A stretch of DNA of 64,000 nt. Origin: Mycobacterium seoulense (lineage in GTDB: Bacteria > Actinomycetota > Actinomycetes > Mycobacteriales > Mycobacteriaceae). Below the pieces are notes generated by a model that did not search any database, was not told the origin of the DNA, and worked only from the letters and a program-made list of their open reading frames with translations. A program made the translations under genes and the position numbers. Below are positions 27,474 through 35,535 of the stretch, piece by piece. Location: positions 2,790,001-2,854,000 of the forward strand of contig NZ_AP022582.1 in assembly GCF_010731595.1 (NCBI RefSeq). Direction: 5' to 3'. The first letter of the stretch is position 1. Each line of letters opens with the position of its first letter.

Positions 27474-28586
27474 ATGGACTTCAGTTTCAGCGAAGAGCAG
27501 GAGACCATCTCCAAGCTCGCCCGCGACCTCCTCGAGCGCCGGGCCACGCGGGAGCGCTTGGCCGAGTTGGAGGCCGGCGACGTTCGCTTCGACGACGCAC
27601 TGTGGAAAGAGCTGGCGGCCGCCGACCTGCTCGGCACCGCGCTGCCGGAGCCGGTGGGCGGTAACGGCGGTGGTTTCGTCGAGCTCGGGGTGCTGCTGGC
27701 CGAGGTGGGCCGGGCGGTCGCACCGGTGCCCGCCTACGCGACGCTGGCCCTGGGCGCCGACCCCATCGCGCGGTACGGCAACGATGAACAGCGGCAACGC
27801 TTCCTGCCGGGGGTTGTCGCCGGAAACCGCATACTGACCGCGGGATTGGCCGAGCCGGGCCGCTCCGATGCGACGGCTCCCGCCACCACCGCGCGGCGCG
27901 ACGGCGGCAGCTGGCGGCTCGACGGCGCCAAGGAGCTGGTTCCGGCCGCCCAGCTCGCCGACACGGTGCTGATCCCGGCGTCGATGGACGACGGGCAGGC
28001 CGGCCTGTTCCTGGTGGCGGCCGACGCCCGCGGCATCGAGATCCGTCCCGCGCCGACCACCAACCGCGAACCACACGCCGACGTATACCTCGACGGCGCA
28101 ACGGTATCCGACGCCGACCGGCTCGTCGGCGCAGACCTGATCGACTCGCTGTACACCCGTGCGCTGGTCGCCCTGTGCGCGGTTCAGCTCGGCGTCGTGG
28201 AGCGCGCACTGCGGATCGCGGCCGAATACACCACGGGCCGCGAACAATTCGGCCGGCCCATCGGCAGCTTTCAGGCCGTGCAGCAGCGCATGGCGGACGC
28301 GTTCATCGACGTCGAGGCGATCAGGTGGACCACGTGGCACGCGGCGTGGCTGATCGCGCACGGGCGCCCCGCCGAGCGCGCCGCCCGCATCGCGAAGTTC
28401 TGGGCCGCCGAGGCCGGCGCCCGCGTCGCCGCCACCGCCCAGCACGTCCACGGCGGCATCGGCATCGACACCACCTATCCCCTGCACCGCTACTTCTTGT
28501 GGGCCAAGCACAACGAGCTCACGCTCGGCCCGGCTGCGGCGCAGCTGGCCCGGCTCGGCGCAACGTATTCGGAAGGACAGCAATGA
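27474..28586 (+). CDS. Acyl-CoA dehydrogenase (FadE29-like small subunit)
   Basis: The 370-aa ACAD is more divergent than its operon partner. It keeps MDFSFSEEQ at the N-terminus and the C-terminal domain AAEYTTGREQFGRPIGSFQAVQQRMAD plus QHVHGGIGIDTTYPLHRYFLW. The middle FAD-contact segment is weak (TAGLAEPGRSDATAPATT). This pattern fits actinobacterial ACAD pairs in which two half-competent chains make one active site. ATG 27474 follows the DUF35 stop by 9 nt. Its stop overlaps the next start (ATGA). Confidence 0.88.
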   Translation: MDFSFSEEQETISKLARDLLERRATRERLAELEAGDVRFDDALWKELAAADLLGTALPEPVGGNGGGFVELGVLLAEVGRAVAPVPAYATLALGADPIARYGNDEQRQRFLPGVVAGNRILTAGLAEPGRSDATAPATTARRDGGSWRLDGAKELVPAAQLADTVLIPASMDDGQAGLFLVAADARGIEIRPAPTTNREPHADVYLDGATVSDADRLVGADLIDSLYTRALVALCAVQLGVVERALRIAAEYTTGREQFGRPIGSFQAVQQRMADAFIDVEAIRWTTWHAAWLIAHGRPAERAARIAKFWAAEAGARVAATAQHVHGGIGIDTTYPLHRYFLWAKHNELTLGPAAAQLARLGATYSEGQQ

Positions 28587-29038
28587 CGACCACCGCGAGC
28601 CGCAGCACCACCCTGCGCTGGGCCGACATCTCCGTCGGCGACGAGGTGACCCCGCTCGAGATCCCGATCACCACAACGATGATCGTCGCGGGGGCGATCG
28701 CCACCCGCGACTTCATGCCCGTGCACCACGACCGCGACTACGCCAACAAGCAGGGCTCTCCGAATCTGTTCATGAACATCCTCACCACCAACGGCTACTG
28801 CGTGCGGTTCCTCACCGACTGGGCCGGACCGGAGGCGATGGTCAAGAAGCTGTCGATCCGCCTGGGCGTGCCGTGCTTTCCGGACGATCCGCTGCGGTTC
28901 ACCGGCAGCGTCACCGGGAAGAGCGCAGGCACCGGGGGGGAGAACTTCGTCGAGGTGACGTTCAAGGGCTCCAACAGCCTGGGCGACCACGTCTCGGGCA
29001 CCGCGATCCTCAGCCTGCTCGACGGGGCGCGCGCGTGA
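28583..29038 (+). CDS. MaoC-like enoyl-CoA hydratase, ChsH1-like
   Basis: The 151-aa hot-dog protein has the hydratase-2 active-site text AIATRDFMPVHHDRDYA. Asp43 and His48 have the five-residue spacing of the catalytic Asp29/His34 reported for ChsH1. It continues NLFMNILTTNGYCVRFLTDWAGPEA and LGDHVSGTAILSL, very like Rv3541c. I infer that it pairs with the MaoC protein at 26521 to hydrate the enoyl-CoA. ATG 28583 overlaps the ACAD stop, and its stop overlaps the aldolase GTG. Confidence 0.9.
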   Translation: MTTTASRSTTLRWADISVGDEVTPLEIPITTTMIVAGAIATRDFMPVHHDRDYANKQGSPNLFMNILTTNGYCVRFLTDWAGPEAMVKKLSIRLGVPCFPDDPLRFTGSVTGKSAGTGGENFVEVTFKGSNSLGDHVSGTAILSLLDGARA

Positions 29039-30204
29039 GCAGCTCGCTGCCCGGCGCCGCGGCCATCGTCGGGATCGGCCAGACCGAGTTCTCCAAGGAA
29101 TCCGGCCGCAGCGAACTGCAATTGGCGTGCGAGGCGGTGAGCGCCGCGCTCGACGACGCCGGCCTGGCACCCGCCGACGTCGACGGCATGGTCACCTTCA
29201 CGATGGATGCCAGCGACGAGATCGACATCGCGCGCAACGTGGGCATCGGCGACCTGAGCTTCTTCTCCCGCGTGCACCACGGCGGCGGCGCGGCCGCCGG
29301 CACCGTCGTGCACGCCGCGATGGCCGTCGCGACGGGTGTCGCCGACGTGGTGGTGTGCTGGCGGGCCTTCAACGAACGCTCCGGTTTCCGGTTCGGCGGC
29401 AGCGGGCGCAGCATGGCCGAAACACCGTTGTTCATGGCGCACTACGCACCGTTCGGCTTGCTCACCCCCGCGGCGTGGGTCGCGATGCACGCGCAGCGCT
29501 ACATGTCGACGTACGGCGTCACCAACGAGGACTTCGGCCGCATCGCGGTCGTGGACCGCGCGCACGCGGCCCGCAACCCCGATGCGTGGTTCTACCAACG
29601 CCCGATCACGCTCGAGGACCACCAGAATTCGCGCTGGATCGTCGAACCCGTGCTGCGCCTGCTGGATTGCTGTCAGGAGAGCGACGGCGGGGTCGCGCTC
29701 GTGGTCACCAGCGCCGAGCGGGCACGCGACCTGCGGCAGCCGCCGGCGGTCATCACCGCGGCCGCCCAGGGCGCGGCCTCCAACGGCGAGATGATGACCA
29801 GCTACTACCGCGACGACATCACCGGCCTGCCGGAGATGGGTGTGGTCGCCAACAGGCTGTGGCGCGACTCCGGTCTCAAGCCGCAAGACATCCAAACCGC
29901 GTTCATCTACGACCATTTCACGCCGTTCGTGTTCACCCAGCTCGAGGAGCTCGGGTTCTGCGGGCGCGGCGAGGCCAAGGACTTCGCCACCGTCGAGCGG
30001 CTGTCGCTGGGCGGGGAGCTGCCGATCAACACCAATGGCGGGCTGCTCGGGGAGGCCTACATCCACGGCATGAACGGCATCACCGAGGGGGTGCGCCAGG
30101 TGCGCGGCACGTCGTGCAACCAGGTCGACAATGTCGAACACGTGCTGGTCACGTCGGGCACCGGGGTGCCCACCAGCGGGCTCATCCTGGCGCCCGCCGA
30201 CTAA
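29035..30204 (+). CDS. Thiolase-fold steroid aldolase, Ltp2-like
   Basis: The 389-aa protein belongs to the SCP-X/Ltp2 thiolase-like group that performs retro-aldol cleavage with a DUF35 partner. Two tyrosines, Tyr292 (FIYDHFTPF) and Tyr342 (GEAYIHGMN), are 50 residues apart, the same spacing as the catalytic Tyr294/Tyr344 reported for Ltp2. The usual thiolase nucleophilic cysteine motif is absent near residue 85 (VHHGGGAAAG), consistent with aldolase rather than thiolase chemistry. GTG 29035 overlaps the previous stop (GTGA). Products would be a shortened ketone and an aldehyde-CoA or aldehyde. Confidence 0.9.
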   Translation: MSSSLPGAAAIVGIGQTEFSKESGRSELQLACEAVSAALDDAGLAPADVDGMVTFTMDASDEIDIARNVGIGDLSFFSRVHHGGGAAAGTVVHAAMAVATGVADVVVCWRAFNERSGFRFGGSGRSMAETPLFMAHYAPFGLLTPAAWVAMHAQRYMSTYGVTNEDFGRIAVVDRAHAARNPDAWFYQRPITLEDHQNSRWIVEPVLRLLDCCQESDGGVALVVTSAERARDLRQPPAVITAAAQGAASNGEMMTSYYRDDITGLPEMGVVANRLWRDSGLKPQDIQTAFIYDHFTPFVFTQLEELGFCGRGEAKDFATVERLSLGGELPINTNGGLLGEAYIHGMNGITEGVRQVRGTSCNQVDNVEHVLVTSGTGVPTSGLILAPAD

Positions 30205-30218
30205 AGGGGGTTATCACC

Positions 30219-30512
30219 GTGCCGAAGCTCGCCCTGCTGACCGCCCACGGCGGCACGCTACTCGAGGTCGGCAACGTGGGCGTGGGACGGACGTTCGAAC
30301 TGGATCCGAGCGCGCTGGTCTACGGCAACAAATCCGTGCGCGGCGTCATGCTCTACGATCCCGTGACGCTGGCCGTCGGGCTATCGTTCTTGCAGCACAT
30401 CAGCTTTCCGTTCGACCGCCTGATGCCCGACCCATTCCACCTGGCCGACGTCAACGCCGCCTTCGCCTCGGCCGACGCGGGGCTGGTGCCCCGGGGGGCG
30501 TTGGTACCGTGA
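30219..30512 (+). pseudogene. C-terminal fragment of a zinc-type (MDR) alcohol dehydrogenase
   Basis: The 97-aa frame reads as the last quarter of an MDR alcohol dehydrogenase: GGTLLEVGNVG, VYGNKSVRGVMLYDP, FPFDRL and FHLADVNAAFASADAG. The catalytic zinc site and most of the Rossmann domain are missing. A complete enzyme (about 350 aa) would suit oxidation of the P450 product, so this may be the relic of a deleted operon member. It has a strong Shine-Dalgarno (AAAGGGGG, 30203-30210) before GTG 30219, and its stop overlaps tetR (TGATG). It may therefore still be translated as a leader for tetR. Confidence 0.7.
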
Positions 30513-31117
30513 TGACTGAAGCGGCCCAGGCCATCGACACCCGCGAACTGATCGTGGAGTCCGCGTACTCCTGCTTCCGCAAGCAGGGACTGCAGAAGGC
30601 GACGATCGTCGACATCGCCCGGGCGGCCGGCGTTTCCCGCAGCACCATCTACGAGTACTTTTCCGACAAGGCGGCCATCATCGAGGCGTGCGCCGAGCAC
30701 GCTTCCGAACGGTTCTACCGGGAGATGTCCACGGCCATGGGCCGGGGCGGCTCGCTCGAGGACAAGCTCAGCCAGGCCGCCGTCTTCGTGACCCAGGCCC
30801 GGCGGTCCATCGCGTCGGAGAAGTACTTCGACGAGGATGCGATCAGCCTGCTGCTGACCAAGGATGCCGCCGTGTTGCTGCGCGAGTGCGTCGACTTCTT
30901 CGCACCCCACCTGTCGGCCGCCAAGCTCACCGGGGAGGTGCGCAAGGATCTCGACATCGAAGCCGCCGGTGAATGGTTCGCGCGCATCCTGTTCTCACTC
31001 TTCAGCACGCCGTCCTCGACGCTGGACATGGACGATCCCGAGGCGGTGGCCGAGTTCGTGCGCGCGTTCGCGGTGCGTGGGTTCGCCAGCGAGCGCGCTC
31101 GGCCCCGGCGCGGCTAG
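30512..31117 (+). CDS. TetR-family transcriptional regulator
   Basis: The 201-aa protein has an N-terminal TetR helix-turn-helix (TIVDIARAAGVSRSTIYEYFSDKAAIIEAC, about residues 28-57) and a helical ligand-binding domain rich in Ala and Leu. ATG 30512 overlaps the stop of the alcohol dehydrogenase fragment; GTG 30509 is an alternative. As last gene of the P450-aldolase run it probably autoregulates the operon, through the palindrome at 24083-24103. The inducer would then be a CoA thioester or lipid intermediate, as for KstR-type regulators; this is inference. Confidence 0.88.
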   Translation: MTEAAQAIDTRELIVESAYSCFRKQGLQKATIVDIARAAGVSRSTIYEYFSDKAAIIEACAEHASERFYREMSTAMGRGGSLEDKLSQAAVFVTQARRSIASEKYFDEDAISLLLTKDAAVLLRECVDFFAPHLSAAKLTGEVRKDLDIEAAGEWFARILFSLFSTPSSTLDMDDPEAVAEFVRAFAVRGFASERARPRRG

Positions 31118-31149
31118 GCGGCGCTTGCCGCTGAGGACCTTCTCCCGTC

Positions 31150-31243
31150 GAGTGTGCATCGTGGGCTTTGAGTGTGCGTTCAGGGCGGGATTCCGGTGAA
31201 ATTCGCGCCGTGGGCTCACACGCAAAGCCGTGACCGCACACTC
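31150..31243. repeat. GAGTGTGC-motif intergenic repeat between tetR and pruB
   Basis: The gap between the convergent tetR and pruB genes holds two direct copies of GAGTGTGC (31150-31157, 31170-31177) and one inverted copy GCACACTC (31236-31243), which reaches into the pruB stop codon. Imperfect inverted text GGCTTTGAGTGTGCG (31164-31178) versus CTCACACGCAAAGCC (31215-31229) could fold into a long hairpin. It could act as a bidirectional terminator, or be a dispersed mycobacterial repeat. I cannot count genome copies. Confidence 0.5.
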
Positions 31244-32204
31244 AGTGCCCGCGCCGGGCCAGCGCCCGCAGGAAGAACGTCAGGTTGGCGGGCCGCTCGG
31301 CCAGCCGGCGCATGAAGTAGCCGTACCACTGGGTGCCGAACGGCACGTAGACCCGGATCCGGTTGCCGGTTGCGGCCAGCCGCCGCTGCTCGTCATCGCG
31401 GATGCCGTACAGCATCTGGTACTCGAAATCGGTTGCGGCCCGGCCCGCTTCGCGCGCCAGCGCGGGCACCTGCTCGATGACCGCCGGGTCGTGGGAGGCC
31501 ACCATCGGATACCCCGAGCCGGCCATCAGCACCCGCAGGCAGCGCAGGTAGGCGTCGGTGACCGCGGCCGGGTCGCGGTAGGCCACCGCCGCCGGTTCGT
31601 CGTAGGCGCCCTTGCACAACCGGATCCGCGCCCCGGTCGCCGCGAATTCCCGGCAATCGCCCAGCGTGCGTCGCAGGTAGGCCTGCAATGCCACACCCAG
31701 CCAGGGAAAGTCGTGCCGCAGGTCGCGCACGATCGTCAGCGTCGAGTCCGTCGTCGTGTGGTTTTCGGCGTCCACGGTCACCCACACGCCGGCCCGCCGT
31801 GCCGCTCCGCAGATCCTAAACGCGTTCTCCCGGGCGATCTTCTCGCCGTCGCGGCCCAGCGACTGCCCCAGGGCCGACAACTTCAGCGACACCTCGAGCG
31901 GACGGGCGGCGGCGCGATCCCCGAGCCGGGCCAGGCGGTCGATCAGATCGAGGTAAACCGCCACCGCCGCGTCGGCGGCGCTGGCGTCGGTGACGTCTTC
32001 ACCGAGGTAGTCGAGGCTGACACATCGACCCGAATCGCGAAGCGCCGCAACGCTGCCCAGTGCGCTGTCGATCGTCTCTCCGGGAACGAAGCGGTGCACC
32101 ACGCGACGGGTGATCGGCAGGCCTTCGGCGGCCCGCCGCAGTCCCGGCCGCCGGCTGGCGGCCATGATGGCCGGCCGGAGGGTGCTGGCGAACACACCGG
32201 TCAT
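31242..32204 (-). CDS. pruB: Proline dehydrogenase
   Basis: PruB oxidises L-proline to pyrroline-5-carboxylate with FAD, feeding electrons to the respiratory chain. The 320-aa monofunctional enzyme shows the barrel motifs SLKLSALGQSLG, VTVDAENHTTTD, RIRLCKGAYDEPA, MVASHDP and the C-terminal YVPFGTQWYGYFMRRLAERPAN. Its ATG at 32204 overlaps the pruA stop by one base (TGATG), so the two are coupled. It is inner-membrane-associated in this family. Confidence 0.95.
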   Translation of the reverse strand: MTGVFASTLRPAIMAASRRPGLRRAAEGLPITRRVVHRFVPGETIDSALGSVAALRDSGRCVSLDYLGEDVTDASAADAAVAVYLDLIDRLARLGDRAAARPLEVSLKLSALGQSLGRDGEKIARENAFRICGAARRAGVWVTVDAENHTTTDSTLTIVRDLRHDFPWLGVALQAYLRRTLGDCREFAATGARIRLCKGAYDEPAAVAYRDPAAVTDAYLRCLRVLMAGSGYPMVASHDPAVIEQVPALAREAGRAATDFEYQMLYGIRDDEQRRLAATGNRIRVYVPFGTQWYGYFMRRLAERPANLTFFLRALARRGH

Positions 32205-33835
32205 CAGTCGGCCGCCATGTGCGGATACGCGTGGTGGGTCGCCGGGACGAACGTCTCCTTGATGGTGCGTGCCGATGTCCAGCGCAACAGGTTCAGCACC
32301 GACCCGGCCTTGTCGTTGGTGCCCGAGCCACGCGAACCCCCGAAGGGCTGGCGCCCGACGACCGCGCCGGTGGGTTTGTCGTTGACGTAGAAGTTCCCTG
32401 CGGCGAAGCGCAGGCGCTCCTGCGCGGTCAGCACCGCCTCGCGGTCGTCGGCGATGACGGCGCCGGTCAGCGCGTACCGCGAGCCGGTGTCGATCACGCC
32501 GAGGATTCGTTCGTAGTCGCCGTCGGGGTACACGTGCACCGACAGCAGCGGACCGAAGTATTCGGTGGCGAACGACTCGTCGGCCGGATCGTCGGACAGC
32601 AACACCGTGGGGCGCACGAAATAGCCGACGCTGTCGTCGTATTCGCCGCCGACCGCGATGGTGACGTGGGCGGCGCTCTTCGCCCGCTCGATGGCGTTGA
32701 CGTTCTTGGCGAACGCCCGCCCGTCGATCAGCGCCCCACCGTAGTTGGTCAGGTCCGTGACGTCGCCGTAGCGCAGCGCGGCGGTCTCGCCCAGGAAGTC
32801 GTCGCCGATGCGCCGCCACACCGACTGCGGGATGAAGGCGCGCGACGCCGCCGAGCACTTCTGGCCCTGGTAGTCGAACGCGCCGCGAATCAGCGCGGTG
32901 CGCAGCACATCCGGCCGCGCGGACGGGTGCGCCACCACGAAGTCTTTGCCGCCGGTCTCGCCGACCAGCCGCGGATAGCTGTGGTAGCGGCCGATGTTGG
33001 CGCCCACCTGCTGCCACAGCCGCTGGAAGGTGGCGGTCGACCCGGTGAAGTGGATGCCGGCCAGCCGCGGATCGGCCAGCGCCACGTCGGAAACCGCGAA
33101 CCCGTCGCCGGTGACGAGGTTGATCACGCCGGGCGGCAGCCCCGCGGCCTCGAGCAGCCGCATGGTCAGGTAGGCCGACAACGTCTGGGTGATCGACGGT
33201 TTCCACACGACGGTGTTGCCCATCAGCGCCGGCGCGGTCGGCAGGTTGCCGGCGATGGAGGTGAAGTTGAACGGCGTGATCGCATAGACGAATCCGTCCA
33301 GCGGGCGGTAGTCGCTGCGATTCCACTCCCCGGGCCCGCTGATCGGCTGCTGCGCCAGGATCTGGCGGGCGAACGCCACGTTGAACCGCCAGAAGTCGAT
33401 CTGCTCGCAGGGCGAGTCGATCTCGGCCTGGTAGGCGGACTTGGATTGGCCGAGCATGGTCGCGGCGGCGATCTTCTCCCGCCACGGCCCGGCCAACAGG
33501 TCGGCGGCGCGCAGGAACACCGCCGCGCGCTCGTCGAAAGGCATTGCCGCCCAGGCGCCTTTCGCGGCCATGGCGGCGTCGATGGCCGCCGCCGCGTCGG
33601 CGTGCACCGCGTTGGTCAGGGTGCCCAGCGTGGCGGCGTGCCGGTGCGGCTGGACGACGTCGAAGCGGTCGCCGTCGCCCATGCGGTGTCTGCCGCCGAT
33701 GACATGGGGAAGCTCGATCGGGTGATCGGCCAGGGCGGCCAATTCGGCGCGTAGCCGCTCGCGTTCCGGGGATCGCGGCGCGTAGTCGTGGACCGGCTCG
33801 TTGGCCGGCGGCGGCACCTGGGTTATCGCGTCCAT
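32204..33835 (-). CDS. pruA: 1-pyrroline-5-carboxylate dehydrogenase
   Basis: The 543-aa ALDH-superfamily enzyme (RocA/PruA) converts glutamate semialdehyde to glutamate, the second step of proline catabolism. Motifs include AITPFNFTSIAGN, HFTGSTATF, LVGETGGKDF, the catalytic cysteine in YQGQKCSAASRAF, and EYFGPLLSVHVY. The length equals the M. tuberculosis protein as I recall it. ATG 33835 faces pruC across 81 bp. It removes a toxic intermediate made by PruB. Confidence 0.96.
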   Translation of the reverse strand: MDAITQVPPPANEPVHDYAPRSPERERLRAELAALADHPIELPHVIGGRHRMGDGDRFDVVQPHRHAATLGTLTNAVHADAAAAIDAAMAAKGAWAAMPFDERAAVFLRAADLLAGPWREKIAAATMLGQSKSAYQAEIDSPCEQIDFWRFNVAFARQILAQQPISGPGEWNRSDYRPLDGFVYAITPFNFTSIAGNLPTAPALMGNTVVWKPSITQTLSAYLTMRLLEAAGLPPGVINLVTGDGFAVSDVALADPRLAGIHFTGSTATFQRLWQQVGANIGRYHSYPRLVGETGGKDFVVAHPSARPDVLRTALIRGAFDYQGQKCSAASRAFIPQSVWRRIGDDFLGETAALRYGDVTDLTNYGGALIDGRAFAKNVNAIERAKSAAHVTIAVGGEYDDSVGYFVRPTVLLSDDPADESFATEYFGPLLSVHVYPDGDYERILGVIDTGSRYALTGAVIADDREAVLTAQERLRFAAGNFYVNDKPTGAVVGRQPFGGSRGSGTNDKAGSVLNLLRWTSARTIKETFVPATHHAYPHMAAD

Positions 33836-33874
33836 CCTGCCAGGATCCTCGCCGCGACGGCCCGCCGACTTAGC

Positions 33875-33916
33875 CGATCGGACAGCAGTTCGTCCATTCG
33901 ATAGTACGATCGGACA
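33875..33916 (+). promoter_or_regulatory. Direct repeats and -10 element in the pruA-pruC gap; likely leaderless pruC
   Basis: CGATCGGACA is present twice, at 33875-33884 and 33907-33916, a 32-bp offset (three helical turns). The second copy touches the pruC ATG. TACGAT (33905-33910) fits the mycobacterial TANNNT -10 consensus and would place the transcript start at or next to A33917, implying a leaderless pruC mRNA; no Shine-Dalgarno is seen. The repeats may bind PruC itself to control both divergent directions. Confidence 0.5.
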
Positions 33917-35530
33917 ATGGCCGGTGTGGGGCTGGGTCAACTGTTGCTGGCGCTGGACGCGACCCTGGTCAGCCTGGTGGAAGCGCCGCGGGGCCTGGAC
34001 CTTCCGGTGGGCTCGGCGGCGCTGATCGACAGCGACGACGTGCGGCTCGGGCTCGCGGCGGCCGCGGGCTCGGCCGATGTGTTCTTCCTGCTGGGGGTGG
34101 GCGACGACGAGGCGCTGCGGTGGATGGGCAAGCAGGCGCGCGAGCGCGTTCCGGCGGCGATCTTCGCCAAGGAACCGTCGAGTGCGTTGGTGAGCGCGGC
34201 GGTCGGGGCCGGGTCCGCGGTGGTCGCCGTCGAGCCGCGGGCCCGTTGGGAGCGGCTCTACCAGTTGGTCAATCACGTCCTCGAGCATCACGGGGACCGC
34301 GCCGACGAGACCGAGGACTCGGGCACCGACCTGTTCGGCCTGGCGCAGTCGCTGGCCGATCGCATCCACGGCATGGTCAGCATCGAGAACGCCCAGTCAC
34401 ACGTGCTGGCCTATTCCGCCTCCGACGACGAAGCCGACGAGCTGCGGCGCCTGTCCATCCTGGGCAGGGCGGGGCCGCCCGAGCATCTGGAATGGATCGG
34501 CCAATGGGGCATTTTCGATGCGCTGCGGTCCAGCGATCAGGTGGTGCGCGTGGCAGAGCGTCCCGAGCTGGGCCTGCGGCCACGGCTGGCCGTCGGGATC
34601 TACCAGCCCGCGGTGGACGCGCGGCGACCGCCGGCGTTCGCCGGCACCATCTGGGTGCAGCAGGGCGCACAACCGCTGGCCGACGACGCCGAGCAGATGT
34701 TGCGCGGCGCCGCGGTGTTGGCCGCGCGCATCATGGCGCGGCTGGCGGCCCGGCCGTCCACACACGCGCGGCGGGTGCAGCAGCTGTTGGGCCTGGTCGA
34801 CGGCGAGCCCGACGTGGCCGCCGTCGCCCGCGAACTGGGCCTCTCCGCCGACGGCGAGGCGACGCTGGTCGGCTGGGACACCGCGGACGCCGCCGCCGAC
34901 AGCGCGCCCCGCCAGCCGCGATTGGCCGACGTGATGGCGCTGAGCGCGAGCGCCTTTCGGCGCGATGCCCAGGTGGGCACGCGGGGATCGCGGATCTATG
35001 TGCTGCTGCCCCAGACGCAGACCCGCCCGGTCACCTCGTGGGTCCGCGGCACCGTCGCGGCGATGCGCGCCGAACTCGGCGTGCAGCTGCGGGCCGCCGT
35101 CGCGGCTCCCGTCGCCGGCCTCGCCGGGATCGCCGCGGCGCGCGCCGAGCTGGACCGCGTGCTGGACAGCGCTGCGCGCCATCCCATTTCGCTTCCGCAG
35201 GTGACCTCGCTGGCGGAGGCGCGCACCACCGTCCTGCTCGACGAGATCCTCACGCTGGTCGGCCGCGACGACCGGTTGGTCGATCCGCGGATCGTCGAGC
35301 TGCGCGCCCGGGAGCCGGTGCTGGCCGAGACCCTGCGGGTCTATCTGGACGGCTTCGGCGACATCGCGGCCGCCGCGCAGTCGCTGCACGTGCACCCGAA
35401 CACGGTTCGCTACCGCGTGCGGCGCATCGAGAAATTGTTGTCCACCTCGCTCGCCGATCCCGAGGTGCGGCTGCTGTTTTCGATTGGCTTGCGACTGCCG
35501 GGTGGACCCGAGGGGAAGGCGGTAACCTAA
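33917..35530 (+). CDS. pruC: PucR-family regulator of proline catabolism
   Basis: The 537-aa regulator corresponds to PruC (Rv1186c), needed for induction of pruAB. It has an N-terminal sensing region, a GGDEF-like central region typical of CdaR/PucR proteins, and a C-terminal helix-turn-helix in [29 protein letters not shown] (about residues 475-505). ATG 33917 probably starts a leaderless mRNA. Divergence from pruAB is the normal arrangement. fadD21 begins 5 nt after its stop, which may only reflect proximity. Confidence 0.92.
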   Translation: MAGVGLGQLLLALDATLVSLVEAPRGLDLPVGSAALIDSDDVRLGLAAAAGSADVFFLLGVGDDEALRWMGKQARERVPAAIFAKEPSSALVSAAVGAGSAVVAVEPRARWERLYQLVNHVLEHHGDRADETEDSGTDLFGLAQSLADRIHGMVSIENAQSHVLAYSASDDEADELRRLSILGRAGPPEHLEWIGQWGIFDALRSSDQVVRVAERPELGLRPRLAVGIYQPAVDARRPPAFAGTIWVQQGAQPLADDAEQMLRGAAVLAARIMARLAARPSTHARRVQQLLGLVDGEPDVAAVARELGLSADGEATLVGWDTADAAADSAPRQPRLADVMALSASAFRRDAQVGTRGSRIYVLLPQTQTRPVTSWVRGTVAAMRAELGVQLRAAVAAPVAGLAGIAAARAELDRVLDSAARHPISLPQVTSLAEARTTVLLDEILTLVGRDDRLVDPRIVELRAREPVLAETLRVYLDGFGDIAAAAQSLHVHPNTVRYRVRRIEKLLSTSLADPEVRLLFSIGLRLPGGPEGKAVT

Positions 35531-35535
35531 CGGCC

